Below are positions 10,378-21,641 of a stretch of DNA of 64,000 nt, one piece after another; within the stretch, counting starts at the first letter, position 1, and each line of letters begins with the position of its first letter. The notes under the pieces were generated by a model. The model was not told the DNA's origin and searched no databases. It saw nothing but the letters and a program-made list of their open reading frames with translations. Made by a program: the position numbers and the translations under genes. This DNA comes from Paroedura picta (Eukaryota; Chordata; Lepidosauria; Squamata; Gekkonidae). Where the stretch lies: contig NC_135379.1 of NCBI RefSeq assembly GCF_049243985.1, forward strand, positions 20,978,001 to 21,042,000. Direction: 5' to 3'.

Positions 10378-13300
10378 CTAGAAATCCAAGAAAGGGGTCA
10401 TTGCATAATTTGATCTCATTAAATCCAACAGAGAAGGAATCAGCAGGGGAATCCCCATCAGTTTTCCCCCTGGGCAGTAGACAATGATCCTGCCCCAAGC
10501 CCCAAATCCGACAGAACTCAAGCTGGAGCATGCCTTAGAGGGGCTCCCTGAAGCAGAGGTTTGGTGTGTGCTGCCTCAGTTACCCTGATTGCAAAATGTT
10601 TGATGGTATCAGACTAAACTATCAGCATGGAGCAGCTGTTTATGTCCCTTATTCAGACACTGATTTCCTGTTTTTATAACCAATAGGGGTCCAAAGTGGC
10701 TAACACATCTTTCCTCCCACCTTCCTGTCCTTCCCACCACTACCCTGTGAGGAAAATTGGGCTGAGAGTCCAGCTGGCCTAAGTGGCTTCTCAAAAGAGT
10801 GGGGAACTTAATCTGGGGCAGCCCAATCCCAATCCTGAATTCTTGCCACTTAGTGTATAATGAAAGTGAAGGAGAAAAGAGAAAGGGTACAGCAGACTGG
10901 AAAGGAAGGACCCATGACCTTGAAAAGTCACCCTGGCCTTCACCTCTGCCTCCCCCGCCCCCAGGACTCCCTGTTTCCCTAAACGTTTTTTGCACCAGCT
11001 GCTAATTATGAGCTCCCTTTCTGACCAAGATGGGCTTCAGAGCTTTTCTTCCAGCCATTCCTGGATTATGATTTTGGAGACGTCTCCATTAGTGCAACAT
11101 CAGTGGAGTGTGGAGAGGGAGAGGGAGATAGAGTCACTGAGGAGAGAAGTGATATTGCCTGTGAAATTTGATAGCTACGTGGCCACCCTCAGTATAAGAC
11201 AACTGAGAAATCCCAGGGCATGCACTTGGCCAGCACCCCTTTTAAGAAGCTGGATCCGCCTCAGGGCTGATAGGCACAGAAAAGAAGTGCTAGCCCAGCA
11301 TGTTCAGCCACTAGTGTGAGCATGTGCACTGCCACCTCCTTGCCAGAAAGTCTCCCCCCTCCAACTCCACCTGCACAGATGAGGGTGCCACCCCTGTCTC
11401 CACCCCCAGGGAAGTTTATGTGCAGACAGGTTGACAGGGATGGCAGTCCCGAGACCCAGAAGCAGACTTCTCCCCCCCCCTCCGCCTCTCCCAGGTTATT
11501 TGCACCTCCCTTTGAGCAGCAATGGCCTCCTGGCCTAGATGCCATGGCCAACCTGGGTACTATAGGCATGGCTCCCTCTGTCTGGTAATGATAGTGATGC
11601 CAGCCTCCTTGCTTGTCTATCTAGCATGCAGGGATGCTAGAATTAGGCCATGTCCTTCACTGGCTAGGTTTTGCCTACCTGCCCTCCTCTCTACCCCCAG
11701 TTGGCTTGAGCAAGGGGGTACAGAAGGTGTGGTTTTCCAAGGCTTTTAGACAACCAGTGTTTTTCCAGGTGTCCCAGATAGGAAAGTAAGTAAACATGGT
11801 CAAGAATAGATTTAAATGGGTAGCCATGTGGGTCTGAAGTAGCACAATAAAATATTTGTTTAAAAGATTTAAATGTTTGTTGGTGCTACTGGACTGTGAT
11901 TTTATTGGTCAAGAATGGTTTAGTAACTCCACAGCCTCTTAGAGCTCCCATTAGTATCCTGATAATCTAGAAACAACTGCACACATTTCCCCATATATCT
12001 ACTTAATGAAAAGGAAGACAGTAAAAAAAGAAGAAGAAGAAGAAGAACGAAAGCTGGGACTTCAGAGGGACCACATAATTTTGTGAGAACAGTGCCTCCA
12101 TTTCCCCCCCCCCTGTTGGTGTGGGCCTGATGACCAAGAGGGGAGGTAGACTCTCCTCTTCTCTAGTGGACTTTAAACAGAAATGGGTAGCTGTCTAGTT
12201 TGAGATGAGACCAGATAGTCTAGAAGGTCCCTTCCAATCCCCGCAGTCTAGTACAGAAAGTAGTATTACGATTACCAGGATCGCAGTACTTCAAACAAGC
12301 ATTTTTGGTTTTAAATCGGTTTAAATTTCCTTTACATCCTCCATAGGTGAATGGATAGCAACCCCTTTTCTTTAGGTCATAAAAATAACTTTTGAAGGAA
12401 CCGTCACATGGTCCTGGATCAGATGGTAGTCGGCATGAATATTTCACATCTAAAGGAAAAAGAATCTATGTATCAATCAAAATCCCAATCTAAGGTCAAT
12501 TTATGGGCCATGCTACCTGGGCTGGTTCTGTACTTAGTTTTTTTCCATTATCAACCCTGCTGAATTCAGATCGATTTGAACCCGGGTCTTCCTCCTTCCT
12601 ACCCCCCGAATTGAAACAGAAAGTGTTGTGCACTTGATTGGGAAAGGTCAGAGTGGGGAGGGGAGTGGTGATGACAAAGCTACTTGTCTAGTTTTCTTTT
12701 CCTGAACGAGTGACAGGGTGGGGACAGAGAATAAGGTAAATCTCTGCTGAGAGAAATGTGGGCTTCTGGAGTGCTGTCACTTTAAAACAGGGCAAAAATA
12801 AGTATTGGGAGGGAAGTCTTGCAACCGGGATTCAGGAACTCTTTGAACAGATGCACTGGCCAATCAGGGAAGACTGCTTTGCTACATCAGCATTGGTGGA
12901 AGTTAATCCGGCAAAATGCAGAAGATCTACACATATATTGGGGGATTTAACAGCCGGTTCTTCAAATACAGTGAGTTATATCCGCTCCTGCATATTGCAG
13001 GGAAAAGGTAGGGTCATGGATGTTGCTGAGGGAAAATTAAAAGCACCCAAAATCAAAATGGAAACTGAATAGAGTGCAGAAGGGAGGGGTGTATTCAGAC
13101 TGGGAGAGGATAAAAAGCAAAGTGCAGATTTGACCCAGGTTGAGCAAAGCATCCATCCGTGCAGGCTTTGGTATGGCTGGCAGGACCAATGGCCCATGGA
13201 GTTCCTCAGTCCTTCCGTAATCCGTCTACAAGGAATTACACTGTGGCATGTTCCAGGCATGGAACACTGACCACATGCTGCACATTGGCAACAAGGCTAT

Positions 13301-14634
13301 GAAAAGTATGTGGTCTTTTAAAGGTGGAAGGTTGTGTTCTCACTAATTACAGGCTATTTATTTCCCTATTTTTGTTCCACTCTTATCCACAGTGGGGACT
13401 GCATTCTATTTCAAACCTCAGTGAGGTCGTCCCCAGCAGGGGTATTAGATGAGAACAATATTCTGTAGAGCTGAAATGACACAGCATGGCCATCTCACAA
13501 ATGATGAGTATGCATAAGGTAAAGGTATCCCCTGTGCAAGCACCGGGTCATGCCTGACCCTTGGGGTGACACCCTCCAGCATTTTCATGGCAGACTCAAT
13601 ACAGGGTGGTTTTCCAGTGCCTTCCCCAGTCATTACCATTTACCCCCCAGCAAGCTGGGTACTCATTTTACCGACCTCGGAAGGATAGAAGGCTGAGTCA
13701 ACCTTGAGCTGGCTGCTGGGATCGGACTCCCAACCTCATGGACAGACAGCTTCAGACAGCTTTCTGCCACTTACCACTCTGCAGCACAAGGGGCTCTTGT
13801 GTATGCATACTTAAAAAAAAATAGGTTTCAAAATCCAATTTTACAATAAATTTGTAGAAACCAGTGGCTATATAAGAGGTGAACAATAGAACCAGCATTC
13901 TGTGGCCATGATGGTCGGAGTACAGATCAGCCATGAACACTTAGCATGAGAAGAAGCCACCATTCGAGAACAGAATTATACAACAACTGGACTTACAATG
14001 AATCCTATGGCACAGTGATGCGCATTCATTCAAGGTTCTGAAGTTATTGGCATTCGCGTCACATCCACCATAATTAAACCCCCTGCAGTGTTGAGTGTAC
14101 CTGTCGTAATACCACCTACGATTCTTCCTCTTACATAATCCTCCTTGTTTGGGCTGCAGGCATACATCATAGGGGTCTATAAGAAAAGGGGAAAGAAAAG
14201 GGGCTTCAGCACAATCCAGTTGCAGTGTCTAGGCACATTATAAATACATCCCACTTCAACAAACGCAGACTTGGCAGCAGAGTATTATGGAAAGTTAACC
14301 CAAAAGCAAGAGGTAATTGTCTCATGGCCATTTTGCAAAGTCTTCCATCATCTTCCAGTTGTCCTTCAAGAGGCAACCTGATATTGTGGTTACAGGATGG
14401 GACTAGGACTAGGGAGGCAAGACTCAAATCCCCCCCCGCCCCCCTCCCACCATCCATTTCAATCTAAAAGGGTCAGATATAGCAGGTAAGACGAAAGACT
14501 TCTAGAGGCCGCGATCGCGAAGAGCCCTTGCCACCGTGCGTAGAAAATACTCATTCGGGTAGTTGTCTGACTCAAAGCCTCTCCGAAGGCGATTACCCGG
14601 CTCTTCAGCAATGCTCAACGACTGGACGCGCCCC

Positions 14635-14669
<35 letters not shown>

Positions 14670-14720
14670 GGCCCCGCCTGGCAGGAGGGCGTCGTGCCGG
14701 GAGCGAGAGAGCGGCGTCAT
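10328..14720 (-). CDS. Secreted two-Kunitz protease inhibitor, locus 2
   Basis: Predicted join of 14597-14720, 13997-14176, 12276-12449 and 10328-10377, about 175 residues, with the same phases and sizes as locus 1. The signal exon is identical at the protein level. K1 differs from locus 1 at eight codons, five of them consecutive reactive-loop positions or next to them (GGLCKRKNRRW against GGVCKASIPRW). K2 keeps six cysteines and has Asp at P1 (GPCDGSF). The tail reads RLPEDDILLESSLPE. P1 of K1 stays Lys but P1' becomes Arg, so target choice has probably changed. The introns are nearly identical to locus 1 apart from a longer intron 3. Confidence 0.8.
10378..12275 (-). other. Locus 2 intron 3
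   Basis: It keeps a block (about 10985-11745) also found at 47040-47700 and 59030-59800 but deleted from locus 1. No gene recognised. A short interspersed repeat lies at 11816-11911. Confidence 0.5.
11816..11911. repeat. Short interspersed repeat fragment
   Basis: Contains the pair GTCTGAAGTAGCACAATAAAA and TGGTGCTACTGGACT, a motif common in reptile dispersed repeats. A related piece in the other orientation inserts at about 21868-21968. The source element is uncertain. Confidence 0.4.
12276..12449 (-). CDS. Locus 2 exon 3: Kunitz domain 2
   Basis: 174 bases, six cysteines. It differs from locus 1 at four bases: Gln to Leu before the loop, Glu to Asp at P1, Glu to Lys after the fourth cysteine, and one silent change in the P2 Cys codon. 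Confidence 0.8.
12520..13138. repeat. Repeat R1 in intron 2, locus 2
   Basis: Counterpart of 3079-3685, slightly longer because about ten bases near 12787 are kept. Confidence 0.6.
13518..13797 (-). mobile_element. tRNA-derived SINE in intron 2, locus 2
   Basis: Counterpart of 4096-4375, inherited through the unit duplication. Confidence 0.8.
13997..14176 (-). CDS. Locus 2 exon 2: Kunitz domain 1
   Basis: 180 bases, six cysteines, acceptor CTTATAG and donor GTAAGT. It differs from locus 1 at 12 bases in eight codons, and every difference changes the residue. Confidence 0.85.
14597..14720 (-). CDS. Locus 2 exon 1: signal peptide
   Basis: Same 41 codons and Leu-repeat core as locus 1, donor G|GTAATC. 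No amino-acid change is seen relative to locus 1. Confidence 0.8.
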
Positions 14721-14850
14721 GGCCCGCCAAGAGGAGTTTGCGGCTCTGCCCCGGCCAGCCGCCGTCCTTATAGGGCCCGAAGCCGGGGCAAGGAAGGCGC
14801 GGCACCCCTGCGGGCTCTCCGCTTCAGCGACTACCCCAATGGCATGAGGA
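14721..14850 (-). promoter_or_regulatory. Core promoter of locus 2
   Basis: TATA box at 14767-14773 (plus-strand CTTATAG), 47 bases before the ATG, with the inverted CCAAT motif about 70 bases further upstream. Almost identical to locus 1. Confidence 0.7.
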
Positions 14851-16651
14851 GTTTCAAGGGGAGGGGAGACAGGCCCGGGGGGGGGGGGGAGACTAGGAAG
14901 GGCTCCGCTGCGGGGTCAGGGGAAGGCGAAGCAGTCTCGCTGCAGCGTCAGCCTTTCTGGGCTGATCCCGGCCGGGGATGCTCCATGCCGAAGTCAAAGC
15001 AAAAGCAGGGGCAGTTTCTATTTGTGCTTCCAAACTTCATTTTCCTTCCTCTTTCTGAGGTGTCTGATGCAGGTGAATTCCCCATGATCGGTTAGACATT
15101 TTGGAGGACGATTATAACTAAAATGTTTGTTCTCCTCAAAGGTGGGTCAGGTCCAGACATGCTGAGGCCTTAAACTGTGTCAGAGCTCACAGCCTTAACC
15201 TTACAATGGGCATTTAGTAACTTGTAGGGCCCCTCATCACCTATATATTTTTGTGTTTCTGTTAACCATAAACCTAATTTATCCAAGGATCCTGGGAAGG
15301 GCGTTCATTCATTATATCTGAGTAATCTGACACTTCGAGGGATGGAAATATATTAGAAATTGGAACAGAATCAGCAAGATGTCGTGTTAGACGAGATCCA
15401 TGATCCGCCAAGAGAAGGAAGAGAGAGTTGGTTTTTATACCCCACGTTTCACTTCCTGAGGGAATCCTAAAGCAGCTGCTTCTGTTCTACTTTCTGTGGA
15501 TGTTGGAGGAAAACAAATTTTGCCATTAGCTTACTGCTGGTTAGAGTTTGAACACTGGGCATACAATGACTGAACCCCTGTGACTGAGCAGGTGAGGTAA
15601 TTATTTGCACTTCGCAGTTCTCCCCAATACTGATGCTGCACAGTAGGTGATGTAGCTGGCCACAGTCCAATTGTAGCCTCAAGCCTGGATATACACAATA
15701 CTTGTATTAAAACACTTATTCCTTCGGGAGTGTTAGGAAGAGAACGCTCAGTGTATCGAGGTATCTGAAGCTTTAGCCGTGCATGCACAGCACGGTTACA
15801 CCTTTCTAAACCAGTTGACTTCAGTGGACTTAGGAAGGTATAATTCTGTTTAGGACTGCACTGTAAATGATAGTAGGTGTGTGCGATTATCTTTTTAGCC
15901 CAGGCTTCCTGTATTGAGCTCAGGAGAGAGTATATGATTCTCATGTCTCATTTGGAACAAGGACCTCAACGGGGAAAGACTCTTTGGTACTTCCGTGTTC
16001 TTCTCATACTTATTAGTCATGAAGGTTCCTAGATGTTCTTGGTCCAGTTGTTTCTTTCAGCCTAATCTGGGTTAAAGAGAAGTAGGCCCATGTGGGATTC
16101 CCAAATCATACCCTGACCTAAACAGAACAGGTTGCTGTTTGCTCTGTACATACATCAGAACCTGTCATAGCTTTAGAATCTCAGGGGTGGCCAAACTGTG
16201 GCTCTCCAGGTGTCCATGGACTGTAACTACCATGAGTCTGATGACACGAACTCCCAGAGAACAACAGGGCCCTGAAGGAGCTAACATTGTTCTAGAAGGG
16301 CTGCAAGATGGAGCTCTTCCACGAGGCATTTGGTTGATATGCTTGGAATACTACATGGGCCTCCCCTAATGGCTTGCAGTTGTCCTCCTACATTTCCCTC
16401 TCCCATGGGGGATTATCAGATCAATATTGAGTTTATGATATCAAACTGCTAGTTTTTTAGTATTTTAACTGTATGTATGTATCTCATGGTTTTAGTGCTA
16501 ATAATCATGCATGCTGCCGCGAAGTGACTGGCTGAAGACACGCGGCCTATACATACATAAAGTCATCTCTCCTTAAGAATCAGAAAGCCAGAGCAGATGG
16601 AACTTTTGAAGAAATGCTATATATATGGTAAAGCTTATAATTCATCTAGGG

Positions 16652-16736
16652 CGGGGGTAATCACCCTCCTGGTGGCAGGGTCTCATGGGAATTGTAGTTC
16701 ATGGACATCTGGAGGACCACAGGTTGACTACCCCTG
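16652..16736. mobile_element. Internally deleted palindromic hAT MITE, unit 2
   Basis: Counterpart of 7224-7308 with ATCTAGGG at both sides (16644-16651, 16737-16744). Confidence 0.8.
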
Positions 16737-17810
16737 ATCTAGGGGATACCAACTGCATTTACTAAGTTGAGGAAAGCTGAAAGAAAGCTCCAGTCATTAG
16801 AAATCAGGAAAGTACAAAGACCATGAGAGCATCAAAATCGGCTTTATTAGGAACAGGCTAATAATTATAACAGTCTTTTGGGAAGATGAAGAGTCAACAG
16901 TACTCAATTTCTACTTCGATTGCATATGAAAAATTTCAGATATTCCAATTTTGCGATTACTACGTATTCTTTAATGAGCTTTATATAGGAAAAGACTGAA
17001 AAATAACAAGGGAGTCCTAGAGGTTTTTGTTGTTGTTGCTAGCAAAGACGTTCTGGGGCCCCCAGTTTTCTGATATTTCTTTATTACCTTCTCACATATT
17101 TATTCCCCACTTTTGTCCTCAGAGGGCCCTAACAGGAAAAAAAATGCCTTTAAGTGAAAGAGGTGAACAAAAATAACCACCATCTTTGGCTGGTCCAGGA
17201 CCAGCAATGGTCTTTCCCAACTTTCTCCTTGTGCTTTTTTAATGTGTTTCCATTAGAGTTACCGGCCCTGCACTGGTACCCAGTGAGAAATGATGGACTG
17301 CCTGATTAGCATCACGTTAACATCAGCATGTCACTTCCTGTGTACATCAGAGGTGATGTCATCACACCAGAAGTGATTCCCTCATTCCACTTGTCACAGT
17401 GCTAATGCTTTTATTCTTTCCTTGACAAGATGATGAACAAGCCATCTGTAATTCAGATTGCATCAAGCCTTTCGTCTACACCAAGGACTTCAGAAAAATG
17501 GTAATCCTTTCATATGCTATTGCGACTCCAAAAAGGGCTTCGCCCAGAAGCAATTTGAGTGGATTTCCGTTATGGGACAGTACTCTGTGCCATAAACTCT
17601 CATAGCTTCTGCCTCAGTGTATGAATGCCCATTCATCCCACTGGATCCACATCAATCTCCTTTTCCAGAGATGAACTTTCATAAGGCTGGCCAGTTTTAT
17701 GCTCCAATGTCAGAACCTTACAGGACGCATACTTTGGCTAGGCTGTGCTGCACTCCATCTTAACCTGGGTCAAGGAAATGAGGGACAAGCTTCTGTATCA
17801 GACCCCCCCC

Positions 17811-17835
17811 CACACACACACACACACACACACAC
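17811..17835. repeat. (CA)n microsatellite beside a rearrangement
   Basis: The same CA run reappears at 18241-18260 and near 18276-18288, bracketing the inverted segment. Confidence 0.8.
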
Positions 17836-18060
17836 ATCCCTCCTGTGCAACACACAGATTTTTCTAGCTGGACCACAATGACTCTGGCGTATTACATTTT
17901 TAACTATTGTATACGGAAAGGACAGTTCTATAATACCTACATATGATAAGCAAATGCTGTAAATTATAAGTCTCCCAATCGGTGAAAACAGAGCATGTAA
18001 AGAGTTCAGATATATGATTTAATGTGCCATGCAGTGATTGTTTGCTGTAGACTTCTCATC

Positions 18061-18500
18061 CTTAGATGAAGGTGGTTATTTTTGTTCCCCTGGCAAGGGC
18101 TCATGGGAATTGTAGTCCATGAACATCTGGAGGACCACAGGTTGATACCCCTGGATTAAATTATTGCTGCAATGCCGGTAAAAAACTGCCATAGCAAAGA
18201 TAGTCCCCTTTTCTGCAGGATCTCTTATAGTCTTTTATAGTCACACACACACACACACAGGATCTCTTATAGTCACACACACACACATCCCTCCTGTGCA
18301 ACACACAGATTTTTCTAGCTGGACCACAATGACTCTGGCGTATTACATTTTTAACTATTGTATACGGAAAGGACAGTTCTATAATATCTACATATGATAA
18401 GCAAATGCTGTAAATTACAAGTCTCCCAATCAGTGAAAACAGAGCATGTAAAGAGTTCAGATATGTGATTTGATGTGCCATGCAGTGATTGTTTGCTGTA
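18061..18500. repeat. Local duplication with inverted Kunitz-relic and MITE segment
   Basis: 18066-18235 is the reverse complement of a relic-plus-MITE stretch like 9150-9310. It is followed by a second direct copy (from about 18276) of 17830-18060. The minus-strand reading KDYKRSCRKGD is the relic's end, here turned around. The short CA and ATAGTC motifs are repeated at the joints. Confidence 0.7.
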
Positions 18501-18828
18501 GACTTCTCATCCTTATGTTGATGATTGTCTTTTCCTATTAATAATAAAAAAAAGAACCAAATCACAATCGGAGTATTTTTATTCCCCCTGAGTGATACAG
18601 GGCTTCCTTCACCACAACTCCTTGCACCCTTTCAGTCTGCAGAAAGCAGAGAGAGAAGGGATGGCGTTCCCTGTGACTGTGCTTCTAATTCTTCATGTAA
18701 AACGTTCGTTTCCTGTCACATATTTGATGCAGGGAAATGTATGCTGGACTAAATGTGGCTAATTATGAAAGAGGCAGCTTGATTTCTGTTTTCCTAATAT
18801 AGCTACCTTTTTGAAACAGAGTAGACCA

Positions 18829-18892
18829 TAACTTTTGAAGGAACCGTCACATGGTCCTGGATCAGATGGTAGTCGGTATGAATATTTCACAT
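18829..18892 (-). pseudogene. Locus 3 exon 3 stub: 5' part of Kunitz domain 2
   Basis: Retains acceptor and LPSDPGPCDGSFKSY, then joins sequence equal to about position 120 of unit 1. The break at 18828/18829 falls inside the exon. The tail exon and 3' flank are gone. Confidence 0.8.
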
Positions 18893-21348
18893 CTAAAGAA
18901 AAAAGAATCTATGTATCAATCAAAATCCCAATCTAAGGTCAATTTATGGGCCATGCTACCTGGGCTGGTTCTGTACTTAGTTTTTTCCATTATCAACCCT
19001 GCTGAATTCAGATCGATTTGAACCCGGGTCTTCCTCCTTCCTACCCCCCGAATTGAAACAGAAAGTGTTGTGCACTTGATTGGGAAAGCTCAGAGTGGGG
19101 AGGGGAGTGGTGATCACAAAGCTACTTGTCTAGTTTTCTTTTCCTGAACGAGTGACGGGGTGGGGACAGAGAACAAGGCAAATCTCTGCTGAGAGAAATG
19201 TGGGCTTCTGGAGTGCTGTCACTTTAAAACAGGGCAAAAATAAGTATTGGGAGGGAAGTCTTGCAACCAGGATTCAGGAACTCTTTGAACAGATGCACTG
19301 GCCAATCAGGGAAGACTGCTTTGCTACATCAGCAATGGAGGAAGTTAATCCGGCAAAATGCAGAAGATCTACACATATATTGGGGGATTTAACAGCCGGT
19401 TCTTCATATACAGTGAGTTATATCCGCTCCTGCATATTGCAGGGAAAAGGTAGGGTCATGGATGTTGCAGAGGGAAAATTAAAAGCACCCAAAATCAAAA
19501 TGGAAACTGAATAGAGTGCAGAAGGGAGGGGTGTATTCAGACTGGGAGAGGATAAAAAGCAAAGTGCAGATTTGACCCAGGTTGAGCAAAGCATCCATCC
19601 GTGCAGGCTTTGGTATGGCTGGCAGGACCAATGGCCCATGGAGTTCCTCAGTCCTTCTGTCATCCTTCTACAAGCAATTACACTGTGGCATGTTCCAGGC
19701 ATGGAACACTGACCACGTGCTACACATTGGCAACAAGGTTATGAAAAGTATGTGGTCTTTTAAAGATGGAAGGTTGTGTTCTCGCAAATCACAGGCTATT
19801 TATTTCCCTATCTTTGTTCCACTCTTATCCACATTGGGGACCCACTGCATTCTATTTCAAACCTCAGTGAGGTCGTGTCAGGCAAAGATGGTTTGTGGAG
19901 ACCCCAGCAGGGGTATTAGATGAGAACAATATTCTGTAGAGCTGAAATGACACAGCATGGCCATCTCGCATACTGATGAGTATGCAGAAGGTAAAGGTAT
20001 CCCCTGTGCAAGCACAGAGTCATGCCTGACCCTTGGGGTGACACCCTCCAGCATTTTCATGGCAGACTCAATACAAGGTGGTTTGCCAGTGCCTTCCCCA
20101 GTCATTACCATTTACCCCCCAGCAAGCTGGGTACTCATTTTACCGACCTTGGAAGGATGGAAGGCTGAGTCAACCTTGAGCCGGCTGCTGGGATCGGACT
20201 CCCAACCTCATGGACAGACAGCTTCAGACAGCCTTTCTGCCACTTACCACTCTGCACCACAAGAGGCTCTTGTGTATGCATACATTAAAAAATAGGTTTC
20301 AAAATCCCATTTTACAATAAATTTGTAGAAACCAGTGGCTATATAAGAGGTGAACAATAGAACCAGCATTCTGTGGCCATGATGGTAGGAGTACAGATCA
20401 GCCATGAACACTTGGCCACCATTCGAGAACAGAATTATACAACAACTGGACTTACGATTAATCTTATGGCACAGTGATGCGCATTTCTTCAAGGTTCTGA
20501 AGTTATTGGCATTCGCGTTACATCCACCATAAGTAAACCTCTTGCATTGTTGAGTGTACCTGTCGTAATACCACCTACGATACCCCGCCTTACAATCTCC
20601 TACGTATTTGGGTTGCAGGCATACATCATGGGGGTCTATAAGAAAAGGGGAAAGAAAAGGGGCTTCAGCACAATCCAGTTGCAGTGTCTAGGCACATTAT
20701 AAATACATCCCACTTCAACAAACGCAGACTTGGCAGCAGAGTATTATGGAAAGTTAACCCAAAAGCAAGAGGTAATTGTCTCATGGCCATTTTGCAAAGT
20801 CTTCCACCATCTTCCAGTTGTCCTTCAAGAGGCAACCTGATATTGTGGTTTCAGGATGGGACTAGGACTAGGGAGGCAAGACTCAAATCCCAAACTGCCA
20901 TTAAATTTGCTGGGTGACCACGAGACCACATCCTTTCTCCCTGGGTGACCCCATAGGGCTGTTCTTGAACATGAAATAGGCAAACTTATGATAGAAAGGT
21001 TAGGAAACAGGTGTGAACATTTTAAAACGTTTGGGGAGGGACCAGGACAAAGTGGCAATTGTACTTTTATATGCTATTAAAGGCTTGTTGTTGTCATCTA
21101 CTGACAAAGTGGCAAAGCAGCTGCTTGGCATTCTGAGGGCCCCAGGTTTGGTACAGAGCCCCCCCCCCATCCATTTCAATTTAAAAGGGTATAGCAGGTA
21201 AGACGAAAGACTTCTAGAGGCCGCGATCGCGAAGAGCCCTTGCCACCGTGCGTAGAAAATACTCATTCGGGTAGTTGTCTGACTCAAAGCCTCTCCGAAG
21301 GCGATTACCCGGCTCTTCAGCAATGCTCAACGACTGGACGCGCCCCAC

Positions 21349-21384
<36 letters not shown>

Positions 21385-21435
21385 GGCCCCGCCTGGCAGG
21401 AGGGCGTCGTGCCGGGAGCGAGAGAGCGGCGCCAT
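18829..21435 (-). CDS. Truncated Kunitz inhibitor, locus 3
   Basis: Signal exon 21309-21435 (42 codons plus one base; one Leu longer than locus 1) and K1 exon 20456-20635 are intact, with consensus splice sites. The K1 loop reads YVGDCKAGYRRW: Lys at P1, new P2 Asp, altered P2'-P3'. K2 (18829-18892) has only its first 64 bases, its first cysteine is Tyr, and it runs into downstream flank. The tail exon is deleted. If transcribed, it could make a one-Kunitz protein with a short unrelated end. It may equally be a dying gene whose K1 has not yet decayed. K1 differs from locus 1 at fifteen changed codons and one silent one. Confidence 0.6.
18959..19580. repeat. Repeat R1 in intron 2, locus 3
   Basis: Third intronic copy of the insertion at 3079-3685. 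Confidence 0.6.
19989..20276 (-). mobile_element. tRNA-derived SINE, locus 3
   Basis: Counterpart of 4096-4375 at the same intron position. Confidence 0.8.
20456..20635 (-). CDS. Locus 3 exon 2: Kunitz domain 1
   Basis: 180 bases, six cysteines (DVCLQPKYVGDCKAG, YTQQC, FTYGGC, LKKCASLC). Acceptor CTTATAG, donor C|GTAAGT. More Lys-rich at its end than loci 1 and 2. Confidence 0.8.
21309..21435 (-). CDS. Locus 3 exon 1: signal peptide
   Basis: Starts MAPLSRSRHD and has a 12-Leu core, one CTG unit more than loci 1 and 2. Donor G|GTAATC. Confidence 0.75.
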
Positions 21436-21575
21436 GGCCCGCCAAGAGGATCGGGGCGGCTGGGGACTTTGCGGCTCTGCCCCGGCCAGCCGCCGTCCTT
21501 ATAGGGCCCGAAGCCGGGGCAAGGAAGGCGCGGCACCCCTGCGGGCTCTCCGCTTCAGCGACTACCCCAATGGCA
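21436..21575 (-). promoter_or_regulatory. Core promoter of locus 3
   Basis: TATA at 21498-21504 on the plus strand, 63 bases before the ATG. The leader carries a GATCGGGGCGGC stretch resembling loci 5 and 6 rather than loci 1 and 2, so locus 3 is intermediate between the two promoter types. Confidence 0.7.
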
Positions 21576-21593
21576 TGAGGAGTTTCAAGGGGA

Positions 21594-21641
21594 GGGGAGA
21601 CACGCGGCGGGGGGAGACACGCGGGGGGGGGGAGACAAGGG
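21594..21641. repeat. G-rich promoter minisatellite, locus 3
   Basis: Two GGGGAGACACGCGG units followed by a G run. Confidence 0.7.

Larger units (their letters stand above)
14897..18060. other. Upstream flank of locus 2, no gene
   Basis: Colinear copy of 5471-8580. Holds the internally deleted MITE at 16652-16736 and a (CA)n run at 17811-17835. No gene. Confidence 0.5.
8744..18700. repeat. Tandem unit 2 (copy of unit 1)
   Basis: From 8744 the sequence restarts at the equivalent of about 415 in unit 1 and follows it colinearly through locus 2 and its flank. The start codons of loci 1 and 2 are 9426 bases apart. Unit 1 has lost about 110 and 955 bases that unit 2 keeps (10140-10260 and 10990-11945). 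Confidence 0.85.
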
